Assembly (NCBI GenBank): GCA_037447655.1
Contig: JBBHKE010001684.1
Coordinates: forward strand, 64,001 to 124,000
Direction of reading: 5' to 3'
From: Zygnema cylindricum
Lineage: Eukaryota > Streptophyta > Zygnematophyceae > Zygnematales > Zygnemataceae
DNA length: 60,000 nucleotides
Shown: positions 11,800 to 23,378 of the stretch, piece by piece
How positions within the stretch are numbered: position 1 is the first letter of the stretch
Layout: the number at the start of each line of letters is the position of its first letter
Translations under genes and position numbers: made by a program
Notes under the pieces: model-generated
What the model saw: the letters and a program-made list of their open reading frames with translations, nothing else
Databases searched by the model: none
What the model was told of the DNA's origin: nothing

Positions 11800-12909
11800 A
11801 ATGGAGCTACAAATGAGCTACAAAAGTTCAGTGCCAGGTCATTAAAAGCGTTCAAGAGAATCCGGTTGCAAAAAAAATTCGCGGATCCGTGCCTAAGAAA
11901 AGAAGTGATATTTCACACGAAAAGTAACCTGAGAAATGGCAACGAGCATCCCTTGCTGGAATACGGAACCCTCGAAGGAAGATTGACAGGGTTTTGATGA
12001 ACAGAAGGTTCAGGAGTGGCGGCAGAATGGAAGCTCCCTTTACATTAAGGGGACACGTGGCATATCTTTTCCATGCGTGACCGTACAATACGGATGAGGG
12101 AGCCTTTATCCAATCCTTGAACCCTGGGAGCCCAACGGTTTGACTTTCGAATGAATTCAGAATTCGCCAAGTGGACGAGTACCTGACCGAGTGCTAATTT
12201 GAAAATCGTGTGATTTGTACCTTAGTTCTAGAGAGTGTGCGAAAAATAAGGGCTTATTGTACGTGACCTCATTTTGCGCACTCTCTCTTGAAGCATACCA
12301 CATATCGCACGATATTGATGTCAAATTAGCACTTCGTCCAGCTCGGTTCGGTTCGGTTCGGTTTTCGTGTGGTTCAAACCGAACTGCCCAAAAAAATTGT
12401 TCAGTTTGGGTCGGTTTAAGCGTGAAGTAACCGTACAGTGAAGTCTTGCAATGTACGGTCGACTGTAGATACAGTCACATGTGGAACTGTACATGTGTCG
12501 TAAAACTATGCCGTAACTAGGCCCAACATCGTTCATAACGCAATCACATGAGCGTTGTGTTTGGATTCAGATCTATGCTCTAGGTATTAACCGTTAAGTA
12601 ATTTAGTTACCGTTCATGTAACTGAAACGTTTCTTTATCCGGCCATTCTGATGATGACCTGCCCAGTTCTCGCAGTTGACATACTTTGTTGTCACCGTTT
12701 CATTTGACTTTGAAGGAAACCCTAGAGAGTTTCGGAGGGAATCGGTTGTATTATGTGCTCTCCTCTCCTACCTGTCCTTCTCCCTCTCTTCTTCCCCCTG
12801 CCTTTCTTTTGTCTCCGTTCTTCAACTCCTTAGATCTGCATTGTTATTTTTTTCTTCAAACAGAATTTGAAAGGTTTTATTTCTAGTAGCCGAGCTGGAA
12901 GCAGACAGT
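11800..12909. promoter_or_regulatory. Shared divergent promoter region TOC75/COPA
   Basis: The two start codons face away from each other across 1.1 kb with no other gene, so both promoters and 5' UTRs must lie here. The COPA side has a pyrimidine-rich leader-like tract (about 12755-12830). A GGTTCGG triplet repeat occurs at 12343-12362, followed by GGTTCAAACCGAAC. A fold-back element sits in the middle. I could not identify a clear TATA box for either gene. Confidence 0.5.
12189..12334. mobile_element. Fold-back element in the divergent promoter
   Basis: The segment is nearly one hairpin. GTGCTAATTTGA and ATCGTGTG on the left pair with CGCACGAT and TCAAATTAGCAC on the right. Further in, AGAGAGTGTGCGAAA pairs with TTTGCGCACTCTCT. 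No coding capacity. It is probably a small non-autonomous transposon; no target duplication was resolved. Confidence 0.6.
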
Positions 12910-15900
12910 ATGTTAACGAAGTTTGAGACGAAAAGTAATCGGGTGAAAGGACTTTCCTTTCACCCGAGAAGGCCATGGATCTTAGCAAGTTTGCACAGTG
13001 GAGTCATCCAGCTGTGGGACTATCGGATGGGAACTTTGATAGATAGATTTGATGAACACGATGGTCCTGTACGAGGTGTTCATTTTCACAAATCGCAGCC
13101 TCTTTTTGTGTCTGGCGGTAAGTTTTTCTTCTGTTGCCATAAAAATTATCAGCATTTGTAGTTTTCGTGAATGTCTCATATCAAAACGAGCCACAGCTGG
13201 ATGATTTGGTTACGCCATTTTCTGATCTGGATAACCTTCAGGAATGTTATCCAAAAAAAAATCATGTTTTCAATGACTGAATTTGCGTATGTAAAAGTAA
13301 GTTCCTGCATTTTCTTAATATCGATTCTGGTTTTACTTTCCAGGGGATATAAAGCCAAGTATTTCGCAACTTTTAATGTTGATTCTGGTTTTGTTTCAGG
13401 CGATGACTACAAGATCAAGGTGTGGAACTATAAGATGAGACGCTGTCTCTTTACTCTTTTAGGCCATTTGGACTACATTAGGACTGTGCAGTTTCATCAG
13501 GAATACCCTTGGATCGTAAGTGCCAGCGACGACCAGACGATACGGATCTGGAACTGGCAATCACGGAACTGCATTTCTGTTCTCACAGGGCACAACCATT
13601 ATGTCATGTGTGCTGCATTCCACATTAAGGAGGACCTTGTGGTATCTGCCTCTCTGGATCAGACTGTTCGAGTTTGGGATATTGGTGCTCTGAGGAAGAA
13701 GACTGTGGCACCAGCCGAAGACGTCCTTAGAATTCCGCAAATGAATGCAGAGCTTTTTGGTGGCGGAGACGCGGTTGTGAAGTATGTTTTAGAGGGTCAT
13801 GATCGTGGAGTCAACTGGGCCGCTTTTCACCCTTCGTTGCCATTAATTGTTTCTGGAGCGGACGACCGGCAAGTCAAATTATGGCGAATGAACGGTACAA
13901 GCATTTTATCCTGGTTTTCACCATCATCTTGGAAGCTGCATTTTTTTGTAAACTAATGGAATAGTGAGAGGCGTTGTGTTTCCTCGCTTTTGAAGAATGG
14001 CTGTGATAGTGACGTATAGTAGGTTTGCTCAGTTAGTAGGATGATGTAGATGATAAGTTGTATCCATTTCGGCATTGATGTTAAACATTAGCTTTTAAGG
14101 CAGAACTTTATGTCTATCCTGCTCTGCAGTTCTGTCTTCCTTAACCCGATTCCTTTTTCTTACAGTAGATAGTCTGCATTGTGCTGTTGACAAGATATTT
14201 GCTTGAACTCTTACATGATTTGTCTTGAGTGGATGGGTGCATCCAGACACCAAAGCTTGGGAGGTGGACACATTGCGTGGCCATGTCAACAATGTTTCCT
14301 GCGTCATGTTCCATGCTCGTCAAGATGCGATCGTTTCTAATTCAGAAGACAAAAGTATCCGTGTCTGGGATTTGTCCAAGAGAACTGGTGTCCAAACTTT
14401 CCGCCGGGAGCATGACCGTTTCTGGATCCTTGCTGCCCATCCAGACATGAACCTCCTTGCCGCAGGTCATGACAGTGGGATGATTGTCTTTAAGCTCGAA
14501 CGAGAGCGTCCAGCTTATGCTGTTCACGGTGGAGTTTTGTACTACGTCAAGGAACGATATCTGCGCACATATGATTTCGCTTCTACTCGTGACAATCCTC
14601 TTATCTCTATCCGGCGACCTGGATCGACGGGTACCAATCAGGGTCCCCGTTCTCTGTCCTATAATCCTGCTGAAAGTGCCGTTCTTATTTGCTCAGATGT
14701 GGATGGCGGGACTTATGAATTGTATGTCATTCCCAAGGACAGTGCTGGACGAAGTGAAACTCAGGAAGCGAAGAGGGGATTGGGATCCTCTGCTGTTTTT
14801 GTGGCACGAAACAGGTTTGCAGTACTGGATAAGAACCACAACAACCAGATCCTCATTAAGAATCTCCGCAATGAGGTGACGAAAAAATGCCCTCCTCCCT
14901 GTGCCACAACTGATGCTATTTTCTATGCGGGCACAGGCAGTCTTCTGTGCAGATCAGATGACAAGGTGGTCCTCTTTGACGTTCAACAGAGAAGTTCAGT
15001 GGCAGAGCTCAACACACCTTTCGTGAAGTATGTTATCTGGTCTGGAGATATGAACTATGTGGCTCTGTTAAGCAAGCATGCCATCATCATAGCTACAAGA
15101 AAGCTTGTCCATAAGTGCACAGTCCATGAGACCATTCGAGTAAAGAGTGGAGCCTGGGACGACTCTGGCGTTTTTGTTTATACCACTCTGAATCACATCA
15201 AGTACTGTTTGCCCAGTGGAGACAGTGGAATCATCCGTACTCTTGATGTTCCAGTGTACATCACGAAGGTGCTTGGGAAATCTGTGTACTGCCTTGACAG
15301 GGATGGGAAGAATCGTGTCATTCAGATCGACACAACTGAATACATGTTCAAGCTCGCTCTCATTCAGCGCAAGTACGATGAGGTGAAGACGATGATTCGT
15401 GACTCTCAGCTCTGTGGGCAGTCCATCATTGCTTATTTGCAGCAGAAGGGGTTTCCGGAGGTTGCATTGCATTTTGTCAAAGACGAGCGCACACGTTTCA
15501 ATCTCGCCATCGAATGCGGCAATATTGAAGTTGCCTTAAACTCGGCACATGAGATTGATGAGAAGGACTTTTGGTACAGGTTAGGGGTGGAAGCACTAAG
15601 GCAGGGCAATCATCAGATTGTGGAATTTTCGTATCAGAAAACCAAGAACTTTGAGCGACTTTCCTTCCTGTATCTTATCACTGGCAATGTTGAGAAGCTG
15701 GCGAAGATGCTTAAAATTGCCGAGATGCGGAGCGATGTCATGGGCAGGTTCCACAATGCCTTGTACTTGGGCGATGTGGAGGAGAGAGTTCGAATTCTTG
15801 AGGAGTCGGGCCACGTTTCTTTGGCGTATCTGACTGCCGCGGTTCATGGTCTCACGGAGACAGCCGAGCGCTTAGCCAGTGATCTTGGAGATTCTCTTCC

Positions 15901-17734
15901 TCCTCTCCCAAACCCTGACGAAGCAAAACTTTTGATGCCTCCTACCCCTATCCTGAGGGAAGACAACTGGCCCCTTTTGGTTGTCAGCAAAGGCTTCTTT
16001 GACGGGGCATTTGTAGACGAGAGCAAACCAGGGGAAGGAGATGATGAGGCGGCTGGACATACTTGGGGCGATGAGTTTGACATCCCCGAAGTTGGTGAAA
16101 AAGAGAATGGGGATATTCCGGATGTTGGGGGAGAGGATGGAGAGGAAGGAGGCGAGGAAGGTGACGAGGAGGGTGGTTGGGATATGGGTGATCTCGAACT
16201 CCCCCCTGAAGCTGCTGCTGAGCCTACTATGGATTCTGCCTTCTTTGTGACGCCCAATCCTGGTATCCCAGCCAGTCAAAAATGGGTCCAGAGGTCTTCT
16301 TTAGCAGCAGAACATGCGGCAGCCGGAGCATTTGATACGGCCATGAGGCTCCTATCCAGGCAACTAGGGATCAAGAATTTCGCACCTCTCAGGCAAGGTT
16401 GTTTGGATCTTTTCACAGGCAGTTACAGTTCTCTACCGGCGCTCGCCTCGGCTCCAGTAGTTGTGTTTGGTCTGGAAAAGTTTGTGGCCGAACAGTCTCC
16501 GAGTACTCCGGGGCAACCTTCGCTTATTTATAAGTTAAGCACTTTGGAAGATAAGCTGAAAGCAGCATACAAGACAACCACCGAGGGCAAGTTCACTGAG
16601 GCTCTGAAACTCTTCTTGAACATCCTTCACACAATTCCACTGGTCGTGGTGGACTCTCGAAAGGAGGTGGATGAGGTAAAGGAGCTGCTTGGTATCGCAA
16701 AAGAATATACCCTTGCGCTTCGAATTGAGTTGAAGCGAAAGGAGACTAAGGACGATCCAGCTCGACAGGTGGGAATGGCACCAGTCATCTGTGTTCCTTC
16801 TTTTGCTCATATGCTTTTTCAATGCCTGTTTCTCTCTAGGTCCAGGCTCTGGAAGGAAAACTGGCAGAACTTTGAAAAGCCATTCAGTTTTACTCCCAGT
16901 TAGGCTGGTTAAGCCTTTTTTCACTGTGGTACTTGATGGTGTTTGTGATTCATTTTTCTTCGGCTTATAATGCATCAGGAATTGCAGACGGAAGTGCTTA
17001 ACGCTGGAGAGTTTCTTCAATGCTGACTGTTATGGTCTCCTGTCTTTTTGTTTTCTTTTTCATCTCTGTTGTTTTCCAATGTTGTACTTGGCTTTACCTT
17101 GTGCATTTTTCTTGTTAACTGTCTGGTTGATCCTTTTGCGTGTCTTATGCCTTCTTCTCATGAACTGTTTGCTCGTACATTTTGTGTCATTTTGCCCTTC
17201 TCAGAAACTGTTTGTTTTTTTCATTTTGTGTGTCTTTTCATCCTTCTTATGAACTGTTTGTTTGCTCTTTTCATTTGTCTTTTCGTCCTTTTGGCTGGAT
17301 TTTCTTTGCAGGCGGAATTGGCGGCCTATTTCACCCACTGTAGCCTTCAGCCTACCCACACCAAGCTCAGTCTACAAGCAGCCATGTCTACATGTTTCAA
17401 AATCAAGAATTACAACACTACCGCCACATTCTGCAGAAGGCTTCTCAACCTCAACCCTACCCCGGCAGTCGCACAGAAGGCTCGGCAAGTTCTCCAGGCA
17501 TGTGAAAAGAATCCGAAAGACGAGGTGCAGTTAAATTATGACCCTCGCAATCCCTTTGTCGTGTGTGGGGCCACTCTTACTCCCATTTATCGCAACAGCC
17601 GTGAGGTGGTTTGCCCATATTGTGCAGCAAGCTTTGTACCAGAGACAGCTGGTAAGTTGTGTCCTGTCTGTGATTTGGCCACAGTAGGAGCCGATGCAAC
17701 AGGTTTGCTATGTTCCCATAGTCAGGTCCGGTAA
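12910..17734 (+). CDS. COPA: Coatomer subunit alpha (alpha-COP)
   Basis: Alpha-COP is part of the COPI coat that buds vesicles for Golgi-to-ER and intra-Golgi transport, binding dilysine cargo through its N-terminal propeller. Exons 12910-13117, 13400-13894, 14247-16768 and 17312-17734 total 3648 nt (1215 residues plus stop), the usual plant length, with all phases matching. Residues 1 to about 310 are WD40 repeats ([65 protein letters not shown]). A second propeller and alpha-solenoid follow. An acidic Glu/Asp/Gly linker lies near residues 830-890. The C-terminal domain carries CPYC (1176-1179) and CPVC (1192-1195), a zinc-ribbon-like pair, and ends SQVR as in other plant alpha-COPs. Introns: GTAAGT/TTTCAG, GTACAA/ATCCAG, GTGGGA/TTGCAG. 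The start ATG opens [19 protein letters not shown], the family's conserved N-terminus. Confidence 0.97.
16769..17311. repeat. COPA intron 3 with T-rich imperfect repeats
   Basis: The intron is strongly T-rich. From about 17139 to 17290 it repeats pieces such as GAACTGTTTG, CATTTTGTGTGTC and CTTTTCATCC at roughly 55-60 bp spacing. The exon 3 frame runs on into the intron to 16903, so intron retention would truncate the C-terminal domain. Confidence 0.6.
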
Positions 17735-18513
17735 TCGATGGAGAATTACCTTTCGAATAGCAGATTAGTATTGTTTTCACATTCGAGGTTATCAAGATCA
17801 TCGAGATTGTTGAGATTATCTCCTGCTAGGGGATGAGAAACTGAATGAGCCATTTTGACAGATAAAAAGGGGATGGCAAGGAGAATCAGAGACACCAAGT
17901 TTCAGTTTCGTTCATTGTGTGTGGTTAATGGGATGTGGAAACAGAATGTTAGGAAGGGGAATGGCCGGAGAGGGGACGAAAAGTTAATCGAGTGGTAGCA
18001 CAGGCAGGGAGGTGTTTTTTTGATCTTCCGCACTTAGATTTTGTCAAAGCTACCTTTTTTAGTTGTTCTAGGGGAAGAATGTAAGGAGCAACCTAATTGA
18101 GGCTCTCAGGTTTGACTTCAATGGTTTATAAGCGGTGAGTGACCTTGTGATAGGCCTTTTAGGTTTAGTTGGTCTCTTTGGTCTCGGGTGTTTGACTGTG
18201 GCTCCTGGTATTTGGTGATATCCGGTCCCGCTATGAGCTGTTCTTGCTAGTTGTAATGAATTGTTGTACTCTTTACCAATGTTGATATTTTGTCTCAGCG
18301 GAATTGACGAATATGTGCTCTATGTTGGTTGACACCAAGGGACTTTTTGGACATAATTGTGAGTAGATAGAAGTCACATGACTGCACAAGGTTGTGATGC
18401 AACATTTTGTTAAAGATACAATAGAAAATAAATAAAAACAGGAATATTGAAGCAGCAATGCTGTCGGAGTTATCAGCAAGTTTTGATTAGGATTATGTGG
18501 CATCGTCTGAGGG
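17735..18513. other. COPA 3' flank
   Basis: Presumed 3' UTR and spacer. It is T/G-rich with no further exon. No obvious transposon ends were seen. Confidence 0.4.
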
Positions 18514-18836
18514 CATGATCGGTTCTGATCTTATCTGGTCTGGTTTGATCTGATTTCGTCTTAGTCTGATTTGATCTGGTCCGATCTGATCTGATCTGAT
18601 CTGGTTTGGTCTGATTTGATCTGGACTGATCTGACTTGACATGATCGGTTCTGATCTTATCTGGTCTGGTTTGATCTGATTTCGTCTTAGTCTGATTTGA
18701 TCTGGTCCGATCTGATCTGATCTGATCTGGTTTGGTCTGATTTGATCTGGACTGATCTGACTTGATTTTTTCTGGTCCGATCTGATCTGATCTGATTTGA
18801 TCTGATCTGATCTGGTGCGGTTTGATACGATCTTGT
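18514..18836. repeat. TCTGATC minisatellite with exact 126-bp duplication
   Basis: The tract is built of short units such as TCTGATC, TCTGATT and TCTGGTT. A 126-bp block at 18514-18639 is repeated without any change that I can see at 18640-18765, followed by about 70 bp of simpler TCTGATC units. Translation of the complement gives long SDQIR-type repeats, which are an artefact of the repeat. Confidence 0.9.
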
Positions 18837-20647
18837 TTTGTCTGTGGTATAAACATGATGCATGTGAGACTTGTGTCGTGAATTAGGCATTATCATTGGA
18901 CAAAAGGGATGGGCAAGATTGTGCAAACTGTAGATGGCAATTAAGTTGACAAGGCTCTGTGTGCAATGTATGTATACTATCCGTGGTTGGGGGTGTCCAC
19001 TTCCATTTCCAGTTTTTGCTGTTTTCTCTACTTTTCTGTGAAGTCTTGCCTCCTTTGAGAGAGGCCACATTTTTTGTCATTATCTCTTCAGTTCATGATG
19101 GTACACTGCACATCGCTATTGGTTTTATTAGTTTTAGAACTGTTTCCGGAACTCGAACTTAACTTTGTTGTCGACCACTGGTTTCTTCTTCTAAAGTTTG
19201 AAAGGTTATAGTCTCACCTTTTGATCTTGATGTCATGACTGAAAATTGAAAAACTTTGTGAGAAAAAATACTTCGAATGAAAGTAGCAATGGGTAGTGTA
19301 TCTTCGTACTGTGGGCATGGGCTATCAGCAAACTATTCTTATCAAGACCATTATAATTTGGTATTGTCATTCTCGCTGTGAATTGGTGTTTCTGATTCTG
19401 GATAACGACATCAACTATCAGGGTACACATTAGATCATGTGTAGATCATGGGAGCTTTAGTATCTTCAACCAGACAGCAGACAGCTAATGCTGTCCATGG
19501 TATCAATTTTGAAAACGAATCTAGGACCTATATATGTCAATATTAGATATGTTTCTAATCAGCTGCACTGTGTCACCAGAGGGGACCTTGCATTCTTACA
19601 CTGAAGGACCGTCCCTTCTTAAACCAAACTACAGGCATTATACATTATGCATCCAAATTATTATGCAGGGAACTGATAATGAGATAGTGGATGGAGCTAT
19701 ATTGGAAATCGTGCCTTCTTGAGGCCAACATAAAACTTAGAAGTTGCTCTCAAAAATCTGTAGTTGGTTGACAGCACCTCGCGGGGTGACGAGGTGTATG
19801 TAAAGTTGTACCGTCTCATAGTACATGCAAAGTTATTACATTTTACTGGATTTGGAGTGGCTGCTGTGAACTCCCAAACCTCCTTTGACATGAACCTCGC
19901 ACCAGTTCAACTAATATTGAGGATGTCTTTGTTGAGCGTCGTTTGTGCAACATTATCAGCTTTGGGGGGTTTTATGGGAAACAACCCCGTTAACTACGCA
20001 GCCTGCCGCTATTAGAGTGATTGAATTATTAGCGTTATTTGTTAACATGGGAGATTTTGGGCTATCAGTTTAATGAGGCTAAGTTGCGATCTCGAGCCAA
20101 CTCCTGGAAGTGGAGTGATGAACCTAAACTGCAATGGTCGGCGTAGTCCTTGTTCTTAATCTGCTGCGCAATGTGTGGTGTCGGATTTTTCCTTTATGTT
20201 TGTTAGGTTTGGACATGGTTGTTGTATAATTGGATTCTTGAAGTAAGTGCTAAAAATGATTCGATGTACTACTTTACAAGGACTGATAACTTTGGAAGGA
20301 AACATCGTGAAAAACAATAGAAGTTTTTGATTTGTTACGGAAAGTGTTGCCATTCAAGTACCGAGGAGACAGTGTTCACAATCAGCCAGTTGTGGCAATT
20401 TTTGACACATCAATGAAAATGATTGACACCACACATGACAATATGACATAAATATGATGCCTGCATCTTATCTTCTTTTAGCTAGTGTGAATAACAAAGC
20501 AATTGAAGTGTTGAGCTCGTTTGCCAAATGTATAGGAGACAATAAGGAGTTCAAGCAATCAACATTGGTGAGGGAGTTAGATTATTGAATTCGGATTGGT
20601 TTAAACCATTTTTACAACAAGATGTTACATTTTGTTATGTTGAACTA
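18837..20647. other. Intergenic spacer
   Basis: No gene, RNA or complete transposon recognised. Reading frames are short (under 90 codons) and have no family features. Base composition is moderately AT-rich. Confidence 0.4.
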
Positions 20648-20863
20648 CACCGTGTATCGCTTTTAGTGTATATGTTTTTTTCGCCACTTAAAACATCTTT
20701 TCTCCATACACACTTGTTGGATTTTCAATTTGAAAACGCCAATCGGAAGCTGAGAGTATTACCTTCCATCGCAACCGTCACATCCACAATCCTACAATTG
20801 TGTACAGAGAAAAGATGTTTTAAGTGGCGAAAAAAACATTGATGCTAATAGCGATTCACGGTG
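20648..20863. mobile_element. TA-flanked MITE with 60-bp inverted ends
   Basis: Begins CACCGTGTATCGCTTTTAG and ends GCTAATAGCGATTCACGGTG, flanked by TA at 20646-20647 and 20864-20865. The inverted arms extend about 63 bp and include TTTTTCGCCACTTAAAACAT and the complementary sequence, then CTTTTCTC. A related element is at about 56284-56504. No coding sequence. Confidence 0.85.
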
Positions 20864-20934
20864 TAGAGCTTTCCGTTTTCACATTGTTTCAAAAATACAA
20901 ATTGTAAACTGTCGATTGTAGTGCTTGAAAACTA

Positions 20935-21142
20935 CAACGGGAATGGCTATCAGCGTTAACAAATATTTAGTGTTAAAGAATAATTAGTGTGAATAACGCT
21001 AATTGGTAATTTGGGGATTTTCAAGGAAATCAATTACTCTAATTTGTTTTTTAGGGTTTTTTTAATCACTGTATTTAAGAATTTGGGTACAAATTTAGGG
21101 GCGCCGAATAAGCGTGATTGACGCTAATAGCGATTCGCGGTG
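20935..21142. mobile_element. TA-flanked MITE
   Basis: Flanked by TA at 20933-20934 and 21143-21144. The right end is ACGCTAATAGCGATTCGCGG followed by TG; the left end is a worn inverted copy. The interior (AATTACTCTAATTTG, GAATTTGGGTACAAATT) matches the inverse of the element at 46434-46641, so they are the same subfamily. Confidence 0.7.
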
Positions 21143-21187
21143 TATAATACATTACAGTAGCGACCTTCCTGCAGAGGACGCAAACGG

Positions 21188-21612
21188 TAGTGTTGGGTAT
21201 CGGGTAGTTTCATATCGCGATAATTTCGATATTCGATATATCGAATATCGATCGAGCAGACTCCTCGATATATCGTACCGGGACCAACATAAATTATCGC
21301 GATATATATCGCAAAAATTGCGTGTCCGTACAGCCAGAGTACGGATAACTGTACGGAAAATCGTACGGAGAATCGTACGGATATTTACCCCCCCCCCACT
21401 GAGGGGGGGGGGGGGGGGGGAATATCTGTTTTTAATAAAAAATTTAAAAATTTTTATTTTCGATATATCGTCGATACGATATATCGGCGATATATTGGAA
21501 AAATATCGCGATATTTCGATAATCGATATATCGAAGCGATATATCGATTATCGGGTACCTAAAATTCGGTACATATCGAATATCGGCAAGTGGTCCTCGA
21601 TACCCAACACTA
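21188..21612. mobile_element. Nested non-autonomous hAT-like element
   Basis: Ends are TAGTGTTGGGTATCG on the left and its complement on the right. A perfect 8-bp duplication GCAAACGG lies at 21180-21187 and 21613-21620, inside the outer hAT element. The interior is a dense array of CGATATATCG palindromes around a C-run/G-run hairpin. Related copies are at 32035-32465 and 33124-34318. Confidence 0.92.
21388..21420. repeat. C10/G18 hairpin
   Basis: Ten C residues, the five-base spacer ACTGA, then eighteen G residues. The runs can pair as a GC-only hairpin, and the G-run alone could form a quadruplex. It sits at the centre of the nested hAT element. Run length is likely to vary and to be error-prone in sequencing. 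Confidence 0.9.
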
Positions 21613-21945
21613 GCAAACGGTCAACCGAAACCGTGACCGACCGTTAACCGACCGCCGGCGCCGGATCCGGAACGGATTAGGTTGCCAAATTTTGGGGGTC
21701 GGGCGGTTACGGTCGGTTGATTCACCAGGAAAAAAAAAACGGTCGGTTACGGTCGATCAACCAAAAAACAAAAAAAAATGAAAATTTTGTACTGTCCCTA
21801 TAATCCAACATTCTTGTACTCTTTGGGCATCGTGGAAGTACGTGACATCATGATTAGCGTCGCAAATCTGACACGGTACTGTAGTAAGTTATTTATTTCG
21901 CAAATCAAAGGGAACGCGACAAAGCGTCGCAAATCTGACACGGTA

Positions 21946-22485
21946 CACCGCCAATCGTTATTAGCATTGTGTACGCTAATTCCATCCCGCTTTTTTATTT
22001 ATTTATTCTCCATTAGCGTAGTTCATTCTATTTTTTTCTTTATTCTATTTAGGGTTATTTTCAGTTTGCTGTCTCTTAGATATAGTGGTGTACGGTCAAT
22101 GTCATACCGTACATAAATGTACCTTTTTAGGTTAAAAAGTACAATAAATTAGTTTTAGTAACCGCGGACGCATGAGAATGTGCGTTCTAAAAAGGAAAAA
22201 AAAAAGGTCGTAAAAAATCCCGCTCTCAAATATTAGTCCGACAGCCACGTTTCGACCCGTGTGAATGTACGATTTGTGTACAATTTGTCAGATTTTGTAA
22301 TAAGAACTATATTAGTGTAATCATGTTTGCGACCGACATTTATTTTTTCAAAGATCCAAATTACCATAACCAAACAATTAGAATGTATGATTTTTTCCAA
22401 AATTTTCAAATTCTTAAATAGCGTACACCACGGTAATTATTTTAATACGCTAAAAAAACTTACACGCTAATAACGATTGGCGGTG
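21946..22485. mobile_element. TA-type MITE nested in hAT tandem array
   Basis: Starts CACCGCCAATCGTTATTAGC and ends GCTAATAACGATTGGCGGTG, preceded by TA and followed by AA (a mutated second copy). It interrupts the GCGTCGCAAATCTGACAC tandem array of the outer hAT element, so it inserted after that array formed. The interior near 22320-22440 matches the partial element at 28086-28260. Confidence 0.85.
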
Positions 22486-22660
22486 AAGTACACTATTCAT
22501 TTCGAAAATCTTAGGGAACGCGACATAGCGTCGCAAATCTGACACGATAGTACAATATTCATTTCGCAAATCTTAGGCAAAGCGACAAAGCGTCGCAAAT
22601 CTGACACAGTAGTCACTATTCATTTCGCAAATCTTAAGGAACGCGACAAATCGTAATTAT
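22486..22660. repeat. About 62-bp tandem array in hAT element
   Basis: Three units share CATTTCGCAAATCTTAGG, GCGACAAAGCG and TCGCAAATCTGACAC. A fourth unit lies just before the MITE (21882-21945). Similar sequence occurs once in the relative at 41571-42252 (about 41725-41795), so the array expanded in this copy. Confidence 0.8.
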
Positions 22661-22895
22661 TGGCTTATTCCGTCGTACATTGATTAATTTTGTACTTTTT
22701 CGGTTACGGGCGGGCACGGTTGGTCGCGAAAGAATAAGATTCGGTTAAAATTTTTTTCGTAAACGACGGTCGGTTAACGGTTAACAATTTTGGAGCGTGA
22801 CAAAACTCGGTCGGGCGTCGGTTAGATTTTGCAAAAAAAAAAACGGTCGGTTTCGGGTATGAAATTTTTTGACTTTTGCGACCTCTGCCTTCCTG

Positions 22896-23216
22896 CTCTT
22901 GGCATTGCACCGATTTAAAATTCAATATCGACCCATATCGAGTATGTGAGTACAGTATTGTATCCGAAAAACATACAATGCGCACCACCACAGTTTGTTT
23001 TGGCCGTCGACTTGTTTTTTAGCATCAGATCACCACGGCGGATATTAGGCACAATTGTGCCATCCGATTGAAAACTCTTTCTTCGTACGCTCTTTACGCT
23101 CGTCGAGACGTGTGCAACTCCCAAATAACATCTACGACATATAAGTATGCGACTGTATTTTGGTTTTTGCTTTGCCCTTTTTCTAAAAGGGAAAAACATT
23201 GTAGTCGCATTCATCG
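22896..23216. other. Spacer between hAT element and minisatellites
   Basis: No gene recognised. Overlapping minus-strand reading frames cover it but show no family motif or splice logic. Confidence 0.35.
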
Positions 23217-23378
23217 TCTCTTGTGACAACGATGATTGATCGTCGATTTTTTTTGTGTAAGATCGTGAGCGTTGAGTTTTTTGAGTTTTGATTAGCGTCT
23301 CTGGTGACAGCGATAATCGATCGTCGATTTTTTTGTGTAAGATTATGAGCGTTGAGTGATTTGAGTTTTGATTGGCTT
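23217..23378. repeat. Two-copy 81-bp tandem repeat
   Basis: Units start at 23217 and 23298 and share GATCGTCGATTTTTTT, GTGTAAGAT and GAGCGTTGAG. The copies are moderately diverged. Confidence 0.8.

Larger units (their letters stand above)
21172..22887. mobile_element. Non-autonomous hAT-like element (outer)
   Basis: The terminal inverted repeat is CAGAGG(A/T)CGCAAA. It is flanked by a perfect 8-bp duplication CCTTCCTG at 21164-21171 and 22888-22895. An 8-bp target duplication with CA..TG ends is the hAT signature. The interior is rich in CGGTCGGTTAACGG-like motifs and contains two nested insertions (21188-21612 and 21946-22485). No transposase frame. A 5'-truncated relative lies at 41571-42252. 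Confidence 0.9.

Noticed and set aside
13171-13956. 261-codon plus-strand frame in the COPA region
   Set aside because: It reads through COPA intron 1, exon 2 and into intron 2. The family N-terminus and splice phases show the real gene starts at 12910.
15844-16279. Minus-strand frames of about 135 codons within COPA
   Set aside because: Antisense to the acidic linker of COPA exon 3; composition follows from the sense codons.
18473-19070. Minus-strand frames with repeated SDQIR peptides
   Set aside because: They are translations of the TCTGATC minisatellite in two frames.
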